From: an uncultured bacterium
GTDB lineage: Bacteria; Vulcanimicrobiota; Xenobia; Xenobiales; Xenobiaceae
Direction of reading: 5' to 3'
Assembly (NCBI GenBank): GCA_934621605.1
Contig: CAKTUZ010000004.1
Span: 59,220 to 123,219, forward strand
Length of the DNA stretch: 64,000 bases
Made by a program: the position numbers and the translations under genes. Positions 17,093-25,456 of this stretch are shown here, piece after piece (the stretch's first letter is position 1; each line of letters begins with the position of its first letter). The notes below the pieces were generated by a model. That model did no database searches. It was given only the letters and a program-made list of their open reading frames with translations, and had not been told where the DNA came from.

Positions 17093-17506
17093 CTAGCGGC
17101 CGGAGTTGTCGATTACGTATTTTAATGTGCCGTATACGCCGGAAATTTTGCTGGCTAAGGCATTGTACATAATCTGGTTTTTGGCAAGGTTGCTCATCTC
17201 TTGGTTAATGTCAAGAGGGCCGCCCACAGATTCTACTGTGGCCTTCAAGGTATCGGCGGTATAGCCGCCGCTGGAACCGAGGCGGAATTCCGGATCTACA
17301 GCTGTGTTGGCTGTTAACTCGCCAGTTTCGTCTTCCTGTTCCATGGCCATGACTTCTTTGAGATGGCTCTCGAAAACTACTCGCTGGGAATCATATCCCT
17401 CTGTATTGACATTAGCTATGTTACTGGAGATGACCTGCTGACGTAAAGAGGCGGCGTCCAGTGCTCTTTCAAGCAAATTGGTGTCAACTAACTTTACTGG
17501 CTTCAT
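17093..17506 (-). CDS. flgB: FlgB, flagellar proximal rod protein
   Basis: FlgB is a proximal rod subunit. The 137-residue product has LLERALDAASLRQQVISSNIANVNTEGYDSQRV at the N-terminus and GGPLDINQEMSNLAKNQIMYNALA at the C-terminus, both diagnostic. GGAGGAG precedes the ATG. It is the first gene of the flgB-to-hook unit, so the promoter should lie in the region 17507-17956. Confidence 0.96.
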   Translation of the reverse strand: MKPVKLVDTNLLERALDAASLRQQVISSNIANVNTEGYDSQRVVFESHLKEVMAMEQEDETGELTANTAVDPEFRLGSSGGYTADTLKATVESVGGPLDINQEMSNLAKNQIMYNALASKISGVYGTLKYVIDNSGR

Positions 17507-17956
17507 CGGTATATTCTCCTCCCTGTTCCGGCAGTCCGCCAGAAGCGGATTAAGCGGAAAAATTAACTCTTTTTCTCCCTAGCATATTAAAGGGGGGCTG
17601 TTGCTGATAGTTTGTTTATATATTAACAAACTGTAAACAAGTGCTCCCGAAGTCTCTGCAAAAGGCGCAGAGTATACGAGCATAGGGAAAACTGCCCGTT
17701 TTTTCTATGGCGTAGAAGGGCTTTCCTTGTGGGAAAAATAAGTTGGCAATGGGCTCTTTACTTTTGTGGGCTTTTGTGTGATAAAAGGAAAGTTTTTTAG
17801 GTATGATGAAAAGCCACCGGTCCACAGCTTTCGTGCTGCATATCGTTCAGTTTTTTTGAGCTTGGCAGGATTGTATCGGAGTAGTTTCTTGAGAGATTTT
17901 GCATGGTAAGAAGCTCGGCGTTTTTTTCTACTTTTACTACGTGAGGTTTCGTTCTT
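17507..17956. other. Divergent intergenic region upstream of flgB (450 bases)
   Basis: No convincing gene; short minus-strand frames here have no ribosome site or recognisable product. It should carry the promoter of the flgB operon and of the plus-strand gene at 17957. Visible structures are the palindrome at 17610-17631, a nested hairpin at 17642-17684 (TGCTC/GAGCA outside CTCTGC/GCAGAG) and AT-rich tracts. I could not find a sigma-28 or sigma-54 consensus. Confidence 0.6.
17610..17631. promoter_or_regulatory. 22-base near-perfect palindrome upstream of flgB
   Basis: GTTTGTT and AACAAAC arms flank an eight-base AT spacer, about 105 bases upstream of the flgB start. The half site ATTAACAAAC recurs at 921-930 in the flhB-flhA gap. 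It resembles an operator for a dimeric regulator of the flagellar genes. This is inference from symmetry and position. Confidence 0.45.
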
Positions 17957-18478
17957 TTGGATCCTTTACATACCGGTATTTTAGCATCATTTTGCAGCAA
18001 TATCTTGGGCATGCAGAAAAAAATGCTCAAACAGACTGGCGTTTCAAAAACTTCTGCTGCCGAAGGTGCGGATAATGTTTCCCTCTCATCTGAAGCTACT
18101 CAGGCTCAAGAGGCGTTAGGAGCTGGGATAAGCGCTCCTCAAACCCCGCAAGAACGTTTTTTGGCTGATGCTGTCAGTCAGCTTTCCAGGCTCGATCCGC
18201 AGTCTGACGCTTTTTTCTATGAGTCTGTTTCTGCTTTGGTAGATTCTGCTTTACGTGAGGCTTTTGGCGGCAGATTGGGTATGAGTAACGCTTATCCTCA
18301 GATGAAAGATAAAATTGTGCGCACAATCATGCAAGATGAACGCTATCAAGACATTTTGGGCGATTTTATAGAGTCTTGGTCTAATATGGAAAATTTAAAA
18401 GCCGCCCAAGCTGAAGAAGAGGCTCAATCGGCGGCTGATTTAGCTGAAAATTCAAGTAATGAATATTTCGATGCTTAA
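17957..18478 (+). CDS. Unknown small protein next to the flagellar cluster
   Basis: Not recognised. The 173-residue product has a polar region with DNVSLSSEATQAQEAL, a helical middle (PQERFLADAVSQLSRLDPQ) and an acidic Ala-rich end. The D-x-V-x-LSSEA motif resembles a motif common in FlgM and other small flagellar proteins, but the rest does not let me call FlgM. It is divergent from flgB across 450 bases. The start is uncertain: TTG at 17957 has a GAGG about ten bases upstream, while an ATG at 18012 would shorten it by about 18 residues. No membrane segment or signal peptide is evident. Confidence 0.6.
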   Translation: MDPLHTGILASFCSNILGMQKKMLKQTGVSKTSAAEGADNVSLSSEATQAQEALGAGISAPQTPQERFLADAVSQLSRLDPQSDAFFYESVSALVDSALREAFGGRLGMSNAYPQMKDKIVRTIMQDERYQDILGDFIESWSNMENLKAAQAEEEAQSAADLAENSSNEYFDA

Positions 18479-18553
18479 TATTCGATAGTTATATAACTTA
18501 GTTGACATAATTCCTTATGGCTGAAGTCAGGGGCTGTACGGCGCTTGTGGTCA

Positions 18554-20407
18554 TTACTCCGGTATGGTATAGAGCTTACTCTGATTAGGAAATTCTTGAG
18601 GGGCTCCGAGTAAATCATTGAGTATGTTTTTCACTTTTAGCGCTGTCTCTTTGCGCATCAGTTTTTCATTGACGCATATCCAGCCAAAACCGTCTTTTTT
18701 CAGTTTTAGTAGGTCGTCTTTGAAAATATTGCCGTCTGGAATTTCACCATACTGAGGATCTTCGCATAAAATCAAGCTATTAGTCAGTAAATTGTTCATA
18801 AGATAACGCGGCCAGCGAGTTGTTAAAGAAATAGCCATGGGTTTGTGGTGGCAGGTTTGCCAATAGTAATATTCTCCTGGTTGTAATTCTCCGTCTGCTC
18901 GTGTCAAGGGTAATTGCAAAATCGCTTTGTGATTGGGTTGTTTTGCCAAGTAAGAACTCAATTGCGGTTGCGAAGCCGAAGATGAAGGCAAAGGAAAAGG
19001 AACTGGCGAGAATAGGCTGATTTCCGTATTTATAAGGAAAACCGCCGCCAGTGCGATAAATTCTTTCCTTATAGGGATTTTTGTAAAGAGATGTTTCAGA
19101 CCTAAAGCTGCCAAAATAGCGGCGCTCAACTGAGTGATAATTGAGAATCTATCGGTTATAACTGCCATTTTGAAGCCTGGTATCATATTATAAGCGATCC
19201 AATAAAATATATTTATCGGTTTGGCAAAAGAATCGGAACTGTAATATACAAGGTACGGGCCTGAGGATACTAATAAAGCGGTAAATCCTAAAATTACCCA
19301 AAAATAACCCAATCTTTTTGACTTATATAGACCAAGTGTAGCTAAAAATAGGGTGAGCCAACCTATATATGTTGTTTTACAACGCAGATCTACATCGCGA
19401 GAAATAGATATTTGTTCTTTCCCCGGTAGAAAATAACCGGCCAAACTTGCATTATTGTGAAAATCGCCTTCTTTGTGAAAAAATTGTAGATTTTGGGCTT
19501 GCTGTCTATTGGTAACGTCAATTTGCGCCAAAAGAGAAGTTTGGCCGCTGAGACTGTCGGCAAAGAGTAGCGCTGCTGGGGAAGCCCAGACCAGAGAGAG
19601 CAGGCAAGCTAAAGCTGTACAGAACCAATTAGGACGGGAATTAACTATTTTTGCTTGTTGATAAGTTGGTGTTGAGTTAGTCAGCAGGATCCAGATAAAC
19701 ATAATCGCTGCGCTTAGTAAACAGGCTTCGGCGTAGTACCAGGAGCCCAAAGCACTGAAAGCTAAAGCTAAAGAGGTTGCTACAATTGCTTTTATATTAG
19801 TAGTTTTTGAGTTTATACATATGATCAGTCCTGCCAAGCTAAGGGGTAACCATTCCAAATTGGTGGTTTCGCAAATAGCACTGGTCAAACCGCTGGTAAG
19901 TATAAAAGGACACAGGCCGTAGATTGTACCGGCTGCCGCTGCACTCCAGGTTTCTCTAGTAATGAGGCGGGCCAAAAACCAAGCACCAAAACAGGAAGCA
20001 TATAATTTTAGGGCTTGGGTTAGATTAAAGGCTGCGCTCAAACTGAACAGGTTATGCAGCAGAGCTGTAATTAGAGCGTTGAGCTGATCGATAACGTAAA
20101 GCTTGCCGCCACGGGGGAAATTTTGCAGATCGGTCTGTTGCGGCCAGCGGCCTTGATGAAGTTCGCTGCCGGTCCACCAGGCTCCCCAAACATGCTTCCA
20201 TAGGTCTGATTGCGGATGGCCCACAAAACGCTCATTCAAACAATTTCTCCAACTGATAGGCTGCTCTCCGGGATTTAAATTCATTAGAGAACTGCCTAAC
20301 CAAGCACCTATTAAAAACAAAAAAAGTAAGGAAACAATTGCTGACTCTCGCCAAGACGGACAGATATTAAAGGCATCTGGAACAGTAGGGTGTGGAGAAG
20401 ATCGCAA
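18554..20407 (-). CDS. Large polytopic membrane protein, GT-C glycosyltransferase-like
   Basis: A membrane protein of about 617 residues with ten or more hydrophobic segments. Early in the protein is a conserved-looking loop, GHPQSDLWKHVWGAWW, and near the C-terminus a soluble part with AILQLPLTR, features I associate with GT-C type glycosyltransferase-like proteins that act on lipid-linked sugars. This is inference. The open frame extends to a GTG at 20473, but an extended -10 sequence (TGCTATACT, 20439-20447) would place the transcript start downstream of that. The TTG at 20407 has GAGG six bases upstream, so I prefer it. It is divergent from a related-looking gene at 20578. Confidence 0.65.
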   Translation of the reverse strand: MRSSPHPTVPDAFNICPSWRESAIVSLLFLFLIGAWLGSSLMNLNPGEQPISWRNCLNERFVGHPQSDLWKHVWGAWWTGSELHQGRWPQQTDLQNFPRGGKLYVIDQLNALITALLHNLFSLSAAFNLTQALKLYASCFGAWFLARLITRETWSAAAAGTIYGLCPFILTSGLTSAICETTNLEWLPLSLAGLIICINSKTTNIKAIVATSLALAFSALGSWYYAEACLLSAAIMFIWILLTNSTPTYQQAKIVNSRPNWFCTALACLLSLVWASPAALLFADSLSGQTSLLAQIDVTNRQQAQNLQFFHKEGDFHNNASLAGYFLPGKEQISISRDVDLRCKTTYIGWLTLFLATLGLYKSKRLGYFWVILGFTALLVSSGPYLVYYSSDSFAKPINIFYWIAYNMIPGFKMAVITDRFSIITQLSAAILAALGLKHLFTKIPIRKEFIALAAVFLINTEISLFSPVPFPLPSSSASQPQLSSYLAKQPNHKAILQLPLTRADGELQPGEYYYWQTCHHKPMAISLTTRWPRYLMNNLLTNSLILCEDPQYGEIPDGNIFKDDLLKLKKDGFGWICVNEKLMRKETALKVKNILNDLLGAPQEFPNQSKLYTIPE

Positions 20408-20438
20408 AATTGGCCTCGGCAGTATAAGTTTGAGGCCA

Positions 20439-20447
20439 AGTATAGCA
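20439..20447 (-). promoter_or_regulatory. Possible extended -10 promoter of the GT-C-like gene
   Basis: On the minus strand the sequence reads TGCTATACT, a match to the extended -10 TGnTATAAT. The -35 region is weak. It supports the TTG start at 20407 rather than the longer frame. Confidence 0.4.
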
Positions 20448-20577
20448 TATAGCAGTGTCGGTTGTCCCTTCACTGCCCGTATTTAGCAGGAATCTGTCAC
20501 CTAAAAACAGCAAAACACAGGTGGCAGTTTACAATTTCAGTTCAGAAAAATCTGCTGACTGTTTTCTATACGGCATC

Positions 20578-22356
20578 ATGGATAAATTTAGATACTGGCG
20601 GCAAGAAAGGGCTACATTGTCGCGTAGCTCAAAAAAGACCTTCGAAGGTCAAGGAACTATTGGTTTGATAGTTTTTTGGTATGCTGTTATATCGGTTGCT
20701 CTATCTCTTTCGGCTTTTTTGTTCTATGAGAATATTAACTCTGTGTATAATTTGCCGGGTGGCCCTTGGTCTGAACCTGTGTATTGGCAAGAACATGTCA
20801 AGTGTCTTCGTTTTAAAGCTGTTGCCTCTGTAAGTTGGAAGAGGACAGCCCTTTTTATACTTAGCGGTGAACGTTTGGGGAGTCCTGCATTGGAGGAATT
20901 TCCTCAATTGCGTGCTTTTGAAGTTGAAGATCTTAATAATGACCATTTGTTTGCTTTCCGTGGCAGTCCTTGGCTTGATAATCTTTTTACGGTCCCTTGT
21001 ATATTACTGATTGGTAGGCGTTTTACTAATATTTTGTTAATTTGGGGGAGCTTGCTTAGTAATGTGTTGGCTATGGCCTTTTTGCTCAAAGTATTGGGTA
21101 GGAGTCGCTTAAGCATTATTTTGGGAGCCGGGCTTTATATTCTTAATCCTTTAAATATTGCGGCACTATCTGCTTTGAATTGGGCTATAGCCTATTCAGC
21201 TTGGGGGGTTTGGGGGTTTGCTTTAATTGTAAAAATAGGCCGAGGTGAAAAAGTCAAAGTATTGCAACTCGGTATTGTTTTAATTTTAGCTGCTGTTTTC
21301 AACGGTTGGGTAGCGCTCTTCTTGTTGGTGGGGATTATTGTGGCCGTAAAGCATTCTAAAAATCCCCTCGATATGCGTTGCTTCTCTATAAAAACGTTAT
21401 TCGGTATTGCTACAATCGTATATTTGGCTTCCGCTACTTTGGAAGTAGATTTAAGGTGGTTGAACACTACTAACTTTGTGCTGCCATTAGCTTGTGAAAC
21501 CATGGCTTTCTTGACTGTGGTAGGCTTAATTGATACCGATATTTTTTCAAAACGTGAATGGTTGCTGTGTATAAGTTGTTTCGTATCGCTTTTATTATTG
21601 ACTGTATTCGGCAAGTATGGAATTTTGATCGGAGGAATAGTTCTCTCTTTGTGGTGGGTCGTACAATTAAGTCTTTTGCCGGAACGTTGTCATTTAAAGC
21701 ATAGATATGGGACGTCGATAATTGCATTAACAGTTCTTTTATTCAGTATATTGGGAGTTGAACAAAGTCAACTTGCTCCTTTGCCTGGATTTAATTCTCA
21801 TATAGCTCCGTCATATTTCTTGCTTTCGCACGTGACAGAGGGGCAAGCCTCTATTTTAGAATTGCCTTTGGTAAAGCAGCCACTTTATTTATTCGCTCAA
21901 GTGGAACACGGCTTAAAGCTTGTCTCTGAAAAAAAAATACGGCCACACTGCGACAGTTGCGGCTATCAACTTTTATATGGATTCATAACTAAATTAGATC
22001 GAGGCGACGTGCAACAGAGTTATGAATATAAGCAGCTGGCTGAGGATAAAAAATTGTGTCGGAAAGCCTGGCGCCAACTTAGAGACAAAGGGGTCAATTA
22101 TTTAATTTTGCATGAGCGCGGTTGTAATTGGGCCGAATTACAGAGGGGAGCTGTGAGCGGTGCAACTTACGCTCAGGATTATTTGGCGTTAATGACATTA
22201 TGCGGTGCTCCAATTTTAGAAGATTATGAGCCTTTATCTAGAGGACGGTGGGGGTGGCCTCAGCAAGATTGGCGTGAAATAAATTGGTATAGAATAGCTG
22301 TTTTTAAAGTTCCGCCAGAGGATATTGATAGCAGAAAGAATAGAAATTCGCTATGA
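20578..22356 (+). CDS. Large polytopic membrane protein, divergent partner of 18554-20407
   Basis: About 592 residues from the ATG at 20578, with an upstream frame to 20455 judged too long because it overlaps the divergent gene's promoter. Ten or so hydrophobic segments run to residue about 430, followed by a soluble C-terminal part with ASILELPLVKQPLYLF and HGLKLVSEKK. The same ILELPL-type motif and overall plan occur in the divergent gene, suggesting distant paralogy. Function is not known; a role in envelope polysaccharide or lipid glycosylation is inference. No strong ribosome site is visible before 20578. It is followed with a four-base ATGA overlap by the next gene. Confidence 0.65.
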   Translation: MDKFRYWRQERATLSRSSKKTFEGQGTIGLIVFWYAVISVALSLSAFLFYENINSVYNLPGGPWSEPVYWQEHVKCLRFKAVASVSWKRTALFILSGERLGSPALEEFPQLRAFEVEDLNNDHLFAFRGSPWLDNLFTVPCILLIGRRFTNILLIWGSLLSNVLAMAFLLKVLGRSRLSIILGAGLYILNPLNIAALSALNWAIAYSAWGVWGFALIVKIGRGEKVKVLQLGIVLILAAVFNGWVALFLLVGIIVAVKHSKNPLDMRCFSIKTLFGIATIVYLASATLEVDLRWLNTTNFVLPLACETMAFLTVVGLIDTDIFSKREWLLCISCFVSLLLLTVFGKYGILIGGIVLSLWWVVQLSLLPERCHLKHRYGTSIIALTVLLFSILGVEQSQLAPLPGFNSHIAPSYFLLSHVTEGQASILELPLVKQPLYLFAQVEHGLKLVSEKKIRPHCDSCGYQLLYGFITKLDRGDVQQSYEYKQLAEDKKLCRKAWRQLRDKGVNYLILHERGCNWAELQRGAVSGATYAQDYLALMTLCGAPILEDYEPLSRGRWGWPQQDWREINWYRIAVFKVPPEDIDSRKNRNSL

Positions 22357-23819
22357 GTGCAGAGTATTATGCTAAAGGCGAACACGCCGAACAAACTATC
22401 GCTGAAGAAAAATCGTCCGCGGTTTTAAGCAGATTGGGGCGCAGTACCTTTATTTGGCAATTTATTGCCTGTTTGTTGGCAGTTTCTTTGGCAGCTGTAA
22501 CCTTTGTATTATGGATTTTTATAAGTCGTAGCCATTCACCTCTGGCTACCATTTCAGCGTTGCCTGGGGGCGAAAAATTATCGAGCCGAAAAAATATACA
22601 AAAATGTCATTTAACTTTACTGGAATTACTGGAAGGGATGTACTCTCTAAGCGGCGATCCTCAGTTGCTTTTTGAATCTGAGCAAGCTGTAAAGATTACC
22701 GCTGTACTTCCTCTGGCTCGTCAATTCGTTGAAGAAGGGCAAGCAGGCAAGTTAGAACAGACTGAGGATGGAGGGTTTGTTGCTAAGAGTGACAATATGG
22801 CCGAATATTTGAAAAACTACCTTTGGTCGCTTTTGCGTCCGTGTCAACAAGATGAAATTTACAGCCTTTATGAAAAAAAACGTCTGATGGCGTCGGCGCG
22901 TGAGGCTATGCGATTTTTGCCTGAATTTTATACTATGCTTTGCCAAGATGGTGGCTTGCGCGATGATTTTAGTGACTACGGCTTGTCTCCTATGCGGGAA
23001 AGATTTGGGCGCCTGCGTATGTTGCATTGGTTGGCTGGAGTTATTCTTTTAGAAACCGATCCCCAATATGCTATAGATGAAAAGCAAGCTGTGTTGCTTA
23101 AAGCTATGGAAGAGCCTTTAAAAGCCACTTTGGCTCTCGATTTTGGCAAAGTTCGCTCGGCTTATTTTCCGGTATTAGAATCTCAGGTAAGATCCGTACT
23201 TACAGAAAAACAACAACAGCGTTTGCTGGAGCTTTTGTGGCAATATTCGGTTTTGTCTTTAAAATTGGACAGTCACGGAGTTTTGCACAGTTTTCACGCT
23301 ATGTTGGCTTGTAAAACAAGTTTAGCAGGATTTAATCTAAATATTGAAGATCTATTGCGCACTCCGAATGAAGAAGATGGGGAACTGTCGGTAGCTACCG
23401 CCTTACCGAATACTGCTTCTGTCGATTACAGCAAAGACGAAAACGGTGAAGGGGGGGGGATCGCAGCGAATATTCAGCTGCGTCAAGTCATTTGCGGTAT
23501 TATTTACATATTAGAGCGCGATCCTAATCTCAGACTCAGTGAAGATAAAGTCAATCGCTTGCTGGGATTGCAAAATGAAATAAATGTTTGTTTAGAGAGC
23601 GTAAGGCGTAGGGTAGTTTATGAAAAATATCCCCAAGTGCAGGCGGAAGTTATCAATTTACTTAATCAGAAACAGATTCAGGCCATAGCTGCCGATTTAG
23701 CTGATTCTGAGCAAAGTTTAACTGAACAATACGGAGAAGATGTGGCCATAAAAGACTTGGATAAATTTTTACGCCAGCGGGAGAGCGAAAATAGTTACGA
23801 TTCCGGTCAGAAGAGATAA
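22353..23819 (+). CDS. Membrane-anchored protein with two LTxxQ-like helical modules
   Basis: Not recognised as a named family. The 488-residue product has a single membrane helix at about 33-55 and a long, mainly helical outside or periplasmic part. Two similar modules occur: one with DPQYAIDEKQAVLLKAMEE and later VLTEKQQQRLLEL, and one with DPNLRLSEDKVNRLLGLQNE and later NLLNQKQIQAI. Each pairs an L-[ST]-x-x-[QK]-x-x-x-L-L start with a second helix containing x-K-Q. The pattern recalls CpxP/Spy LTxxQ proteins. The next gene has the same arrangement. Start overlaps the previous stop, so translation is coupled. Confidence 0.7.
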   Translation: MSAEYYAKGEHAEQTIAEEKSSAVLSRLGRSTFIWQFIACLLAVSLAAVTFVLWIFISRSHSPLATISALPGGEKLSSRKNIQKCHLTLLELLEGMYSLSGDPQLLFESEQAVKITAVLPLARQFVEEGQAGKLEQTEDGGFVAKSDNMAEYLKNYLWSLLRPCQQDEIYSLYEKKRLMASAREAMRFLPEFYTMLCQDGGLRDDFSDYGLSPMRERFGRLRMLHWLAGVILLETDPQYAIDEKQAVLLKAMEEPLKATLALDFGKVRSAYFPVLESQVRSVLTEKQQQRLLELLWQYSVLSLKLDSHGVLHSFHAMLACKTSLAGFNLNIEDLLRTPNEEDGELSVATALPNTASVDYSKDENGEGGGIAANIQLRQVICGIIYILERDPNLRLSEDKVNRLLGLQNEINVCLESVRRRVVYEKYPQVQAEVINLLNQKQIQAIAADLADSEQSLTEQYGEDVAIKDLDKFLRQRESENSYDSGQKR

Positions 23820-23824
23820 TATTG

Positions 23825-24922
23825 ATGGAAACGAAAAACGATAAACCGATTTTGGAAGAAAATAAGCCAGCTTCCGTTTATAGTAGCGAAGTAAAATTTT
23901 CGGAAGAGGGTAGCAAAGAGGGAGCCAAACAGTCCGGAACTTTTTGGACGTCGGCTAATATTGGCGGCTTGGTTTTTGTGGCTTTGTTGATAGTTTTTAA
24001 TTTGATTATTTACAGCGGAGCCTTAGATAATTTGGGTAAGGGAGAAAGTTCCTCTGGGCCCGGTATACAGCAGAGCAACCACCCTGGTATACCCGAGCCC
24101 TTGACTGGTGTTCCCGAACCTCCTCCTCCGGGCCAAGTTCGAACCAGCTCTATGAATTTTGCAAACGGTCAAGCGGACGGTCATTTTATTTATCGGGAGG
24201 AGGGACAGGGAATACCCGAGCGTAGACCTAATCCACCGCCTCCTCCCCCAATAAAGGCACCGGTTGCTGCAACTCCCAGACAAGTATACGGTACTCAGCT
24301 TGTTTCCGGTTTTATCTACTTTAGCCGTTGCCAAGATCCTAAGTTGCACTTAACGGATAAACAACTTGATAGAGGACATAAAATCCTCAGTGAATTGGTG
24401 CAGACTTTTCCCAAAGTAAATAATTTGCTTACCAAGTGTGTGAGTTGCTTTACTCCTGAGCAAATTGAATGGGCTAGAGCTCATCGCGGTGAACCTAATT
24501 TGGTAGGATATAAGGTTAAAGATAAAGCTGGTTATCAACCGGTAGTCTCTTGTGCTTTGGAAATTTTACAGAAAAAGGCTAAAGCTGAAGAAAAATTAAC
24601 CCCCTATGTCCATAAGGCGATAGATTTTCAAGTTCAGGATGTGGCGAATATGATCGTTAAACTTGAGTCTGTGTCTGATTTAAGCCTTACTCCGTCTCAA
24701 GCTGAAGCCATTTTACCCCTTTTGCGCCAATTGGCGGACTTGGACAAAAAACGTGAAAATAAGCTTCGTCAAGATTTGGGTAATATACTTAGCATAACTC
24801 AGATGGAATGGTTGGGAGAAAATATGGATACAGTGCGTTTGGACTATCACAATATTTTAATCCTTTATGCTTTGGAAGTTATGAATTCTGGACGCACAGC
24901 CGATAAAAAGAAAGAGAAGTAG
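23825..24922 (+). CDS. Membrane-anchored protein with LTxxQ-like modules, paralogue of the preceding gene
   Basis: About 365 residues from the ATG at 23825 (a TTG lies one codon upstream). A polar N-terminus is followed by one membrane helix (about residues 45-65), a proline-rich linker (PGIPEPLTGVPEPPPPG and later PNPPPPPPI), and two helical modules: DPKLHLTDKQLDRGHKILSEL with CFTPEQIEWARAH, and LSLTPSQAEAILPLLRQLA with ILSITQMEWLGEN. The modules match those of the upstream gene. Function unknown; the family resemblance to LTxxQ proteins suggests an envelope sensor or chaperone-like role, which is inference. Confidence 0.7.
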   Translation: METKNDKPILEENKPASVYSSEVKFSEEGSKEGAKQSGTFWTSANIGGLVFVALLIVFNLIIYSGALDNLGKGESSSGPGIQQSNHPGIPEPLTGVPEPPPPGQVRTSSMNFANGQADGHFIYREEGQGIPERRPNPPPPPPIKAPVAATPRQVYGTQLVSGFIYFSRCQDPKLHLTDKQLDRGHKILSELVQTFPKVNNLLTKCVSCFTPEQIEWARAHRGEPNLVGYKVKDKAGYQPVVSCALEILQKKAKAEEKLTPYVHKAIDFQVQDVANMIVKLESVSDLSLTPSQAEAILPLLRQLADLDKKRENKLRQDLGNILSITQMEWLGENMDTVRLDYHNILILYALEVMNSGRTADKKKEK

Positions 24923-24928
24923 TTAATT

Positions 24929-25456
24929 ATGTACAGCAATTTAGAAGAAAGATTAAATTCGGAAGAACAATTGATCCCTGCGTCTGTTCCCGAGCTTGAA
25001 CCGGGCAGCGAAGAAATCGCTATTACAAAAATTGTGCATGATAAGTTAAAAGAACAAAATTGCCTTCTGCCCGGTGAACGTGAAAGCGTTGCTTATCGTT
25101 TAGCTGAAATTATGGTTAGCGCTAAGAATTTATATGTGGAGGTTTTACCTCGTCTGGTCAATTGCGATAAGACTCAATCTTTAAATGAGGAAGAAGAGGT
25201 TGAAGACGGGCATGTACATCACGAGTGTTCTTGTGCGAGCGAGGATGACTGTGACGAGGATGACGAATATAGAAAGCAGCCAATAGAAGAGGCGCCTGTT
25301 TTTAACGAATTAGCTGGAGCTCGCATGGCTTTTATCCATTTGCGCGATCTTATTGCCGATTTTGACGATGCCTTTATGGTAGCTATGGCTTCTCAACGCG
25401 AAGCTGACGGAAATAAAGATAAGTTGGAAGAAGCAGATTTTGAGTATGAAGAATAG
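24929..25456 (+). CDS. Small acidic protein of unknown function with a His/Cys cluster
   Basis: Not recognised. The 175-residue product is strongly acidic, predicted helical at both ends, with a central cluster HVHHECSCASEDDCDEDDEY that could bind metal. No signal peptide or membrane helix is seen, so it is probably cytoplasmic. It is six bases after the preceding anchored protein and overlaps the start of recQ, so it is likely cotranscribed with both. Codon use resembles the neighbours. Confidence 0.7.
   Translation: MYSNLEERLNSEEQLIPASVPELEPGSEEIAITKIVHDKLKEQNCLLPGERESVAYRLAEIMVSAKNLYVEVLPRLVNCDKTQSLNEEEEVEDGHVHHECSCASEDDCDEDDEYRKQPIEEAPVFNELAGARMAFIHLRDLIADFDDAFMVAMASQREADGNKDKLEEADFEYEE

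Noticed and set aside
17797..18030. Minus-strand frame overlapping the unknown gene at 17957
   Set aside because: No ribosome site, no recognisable product, and it overlaps the better-supported plus-strand gene.
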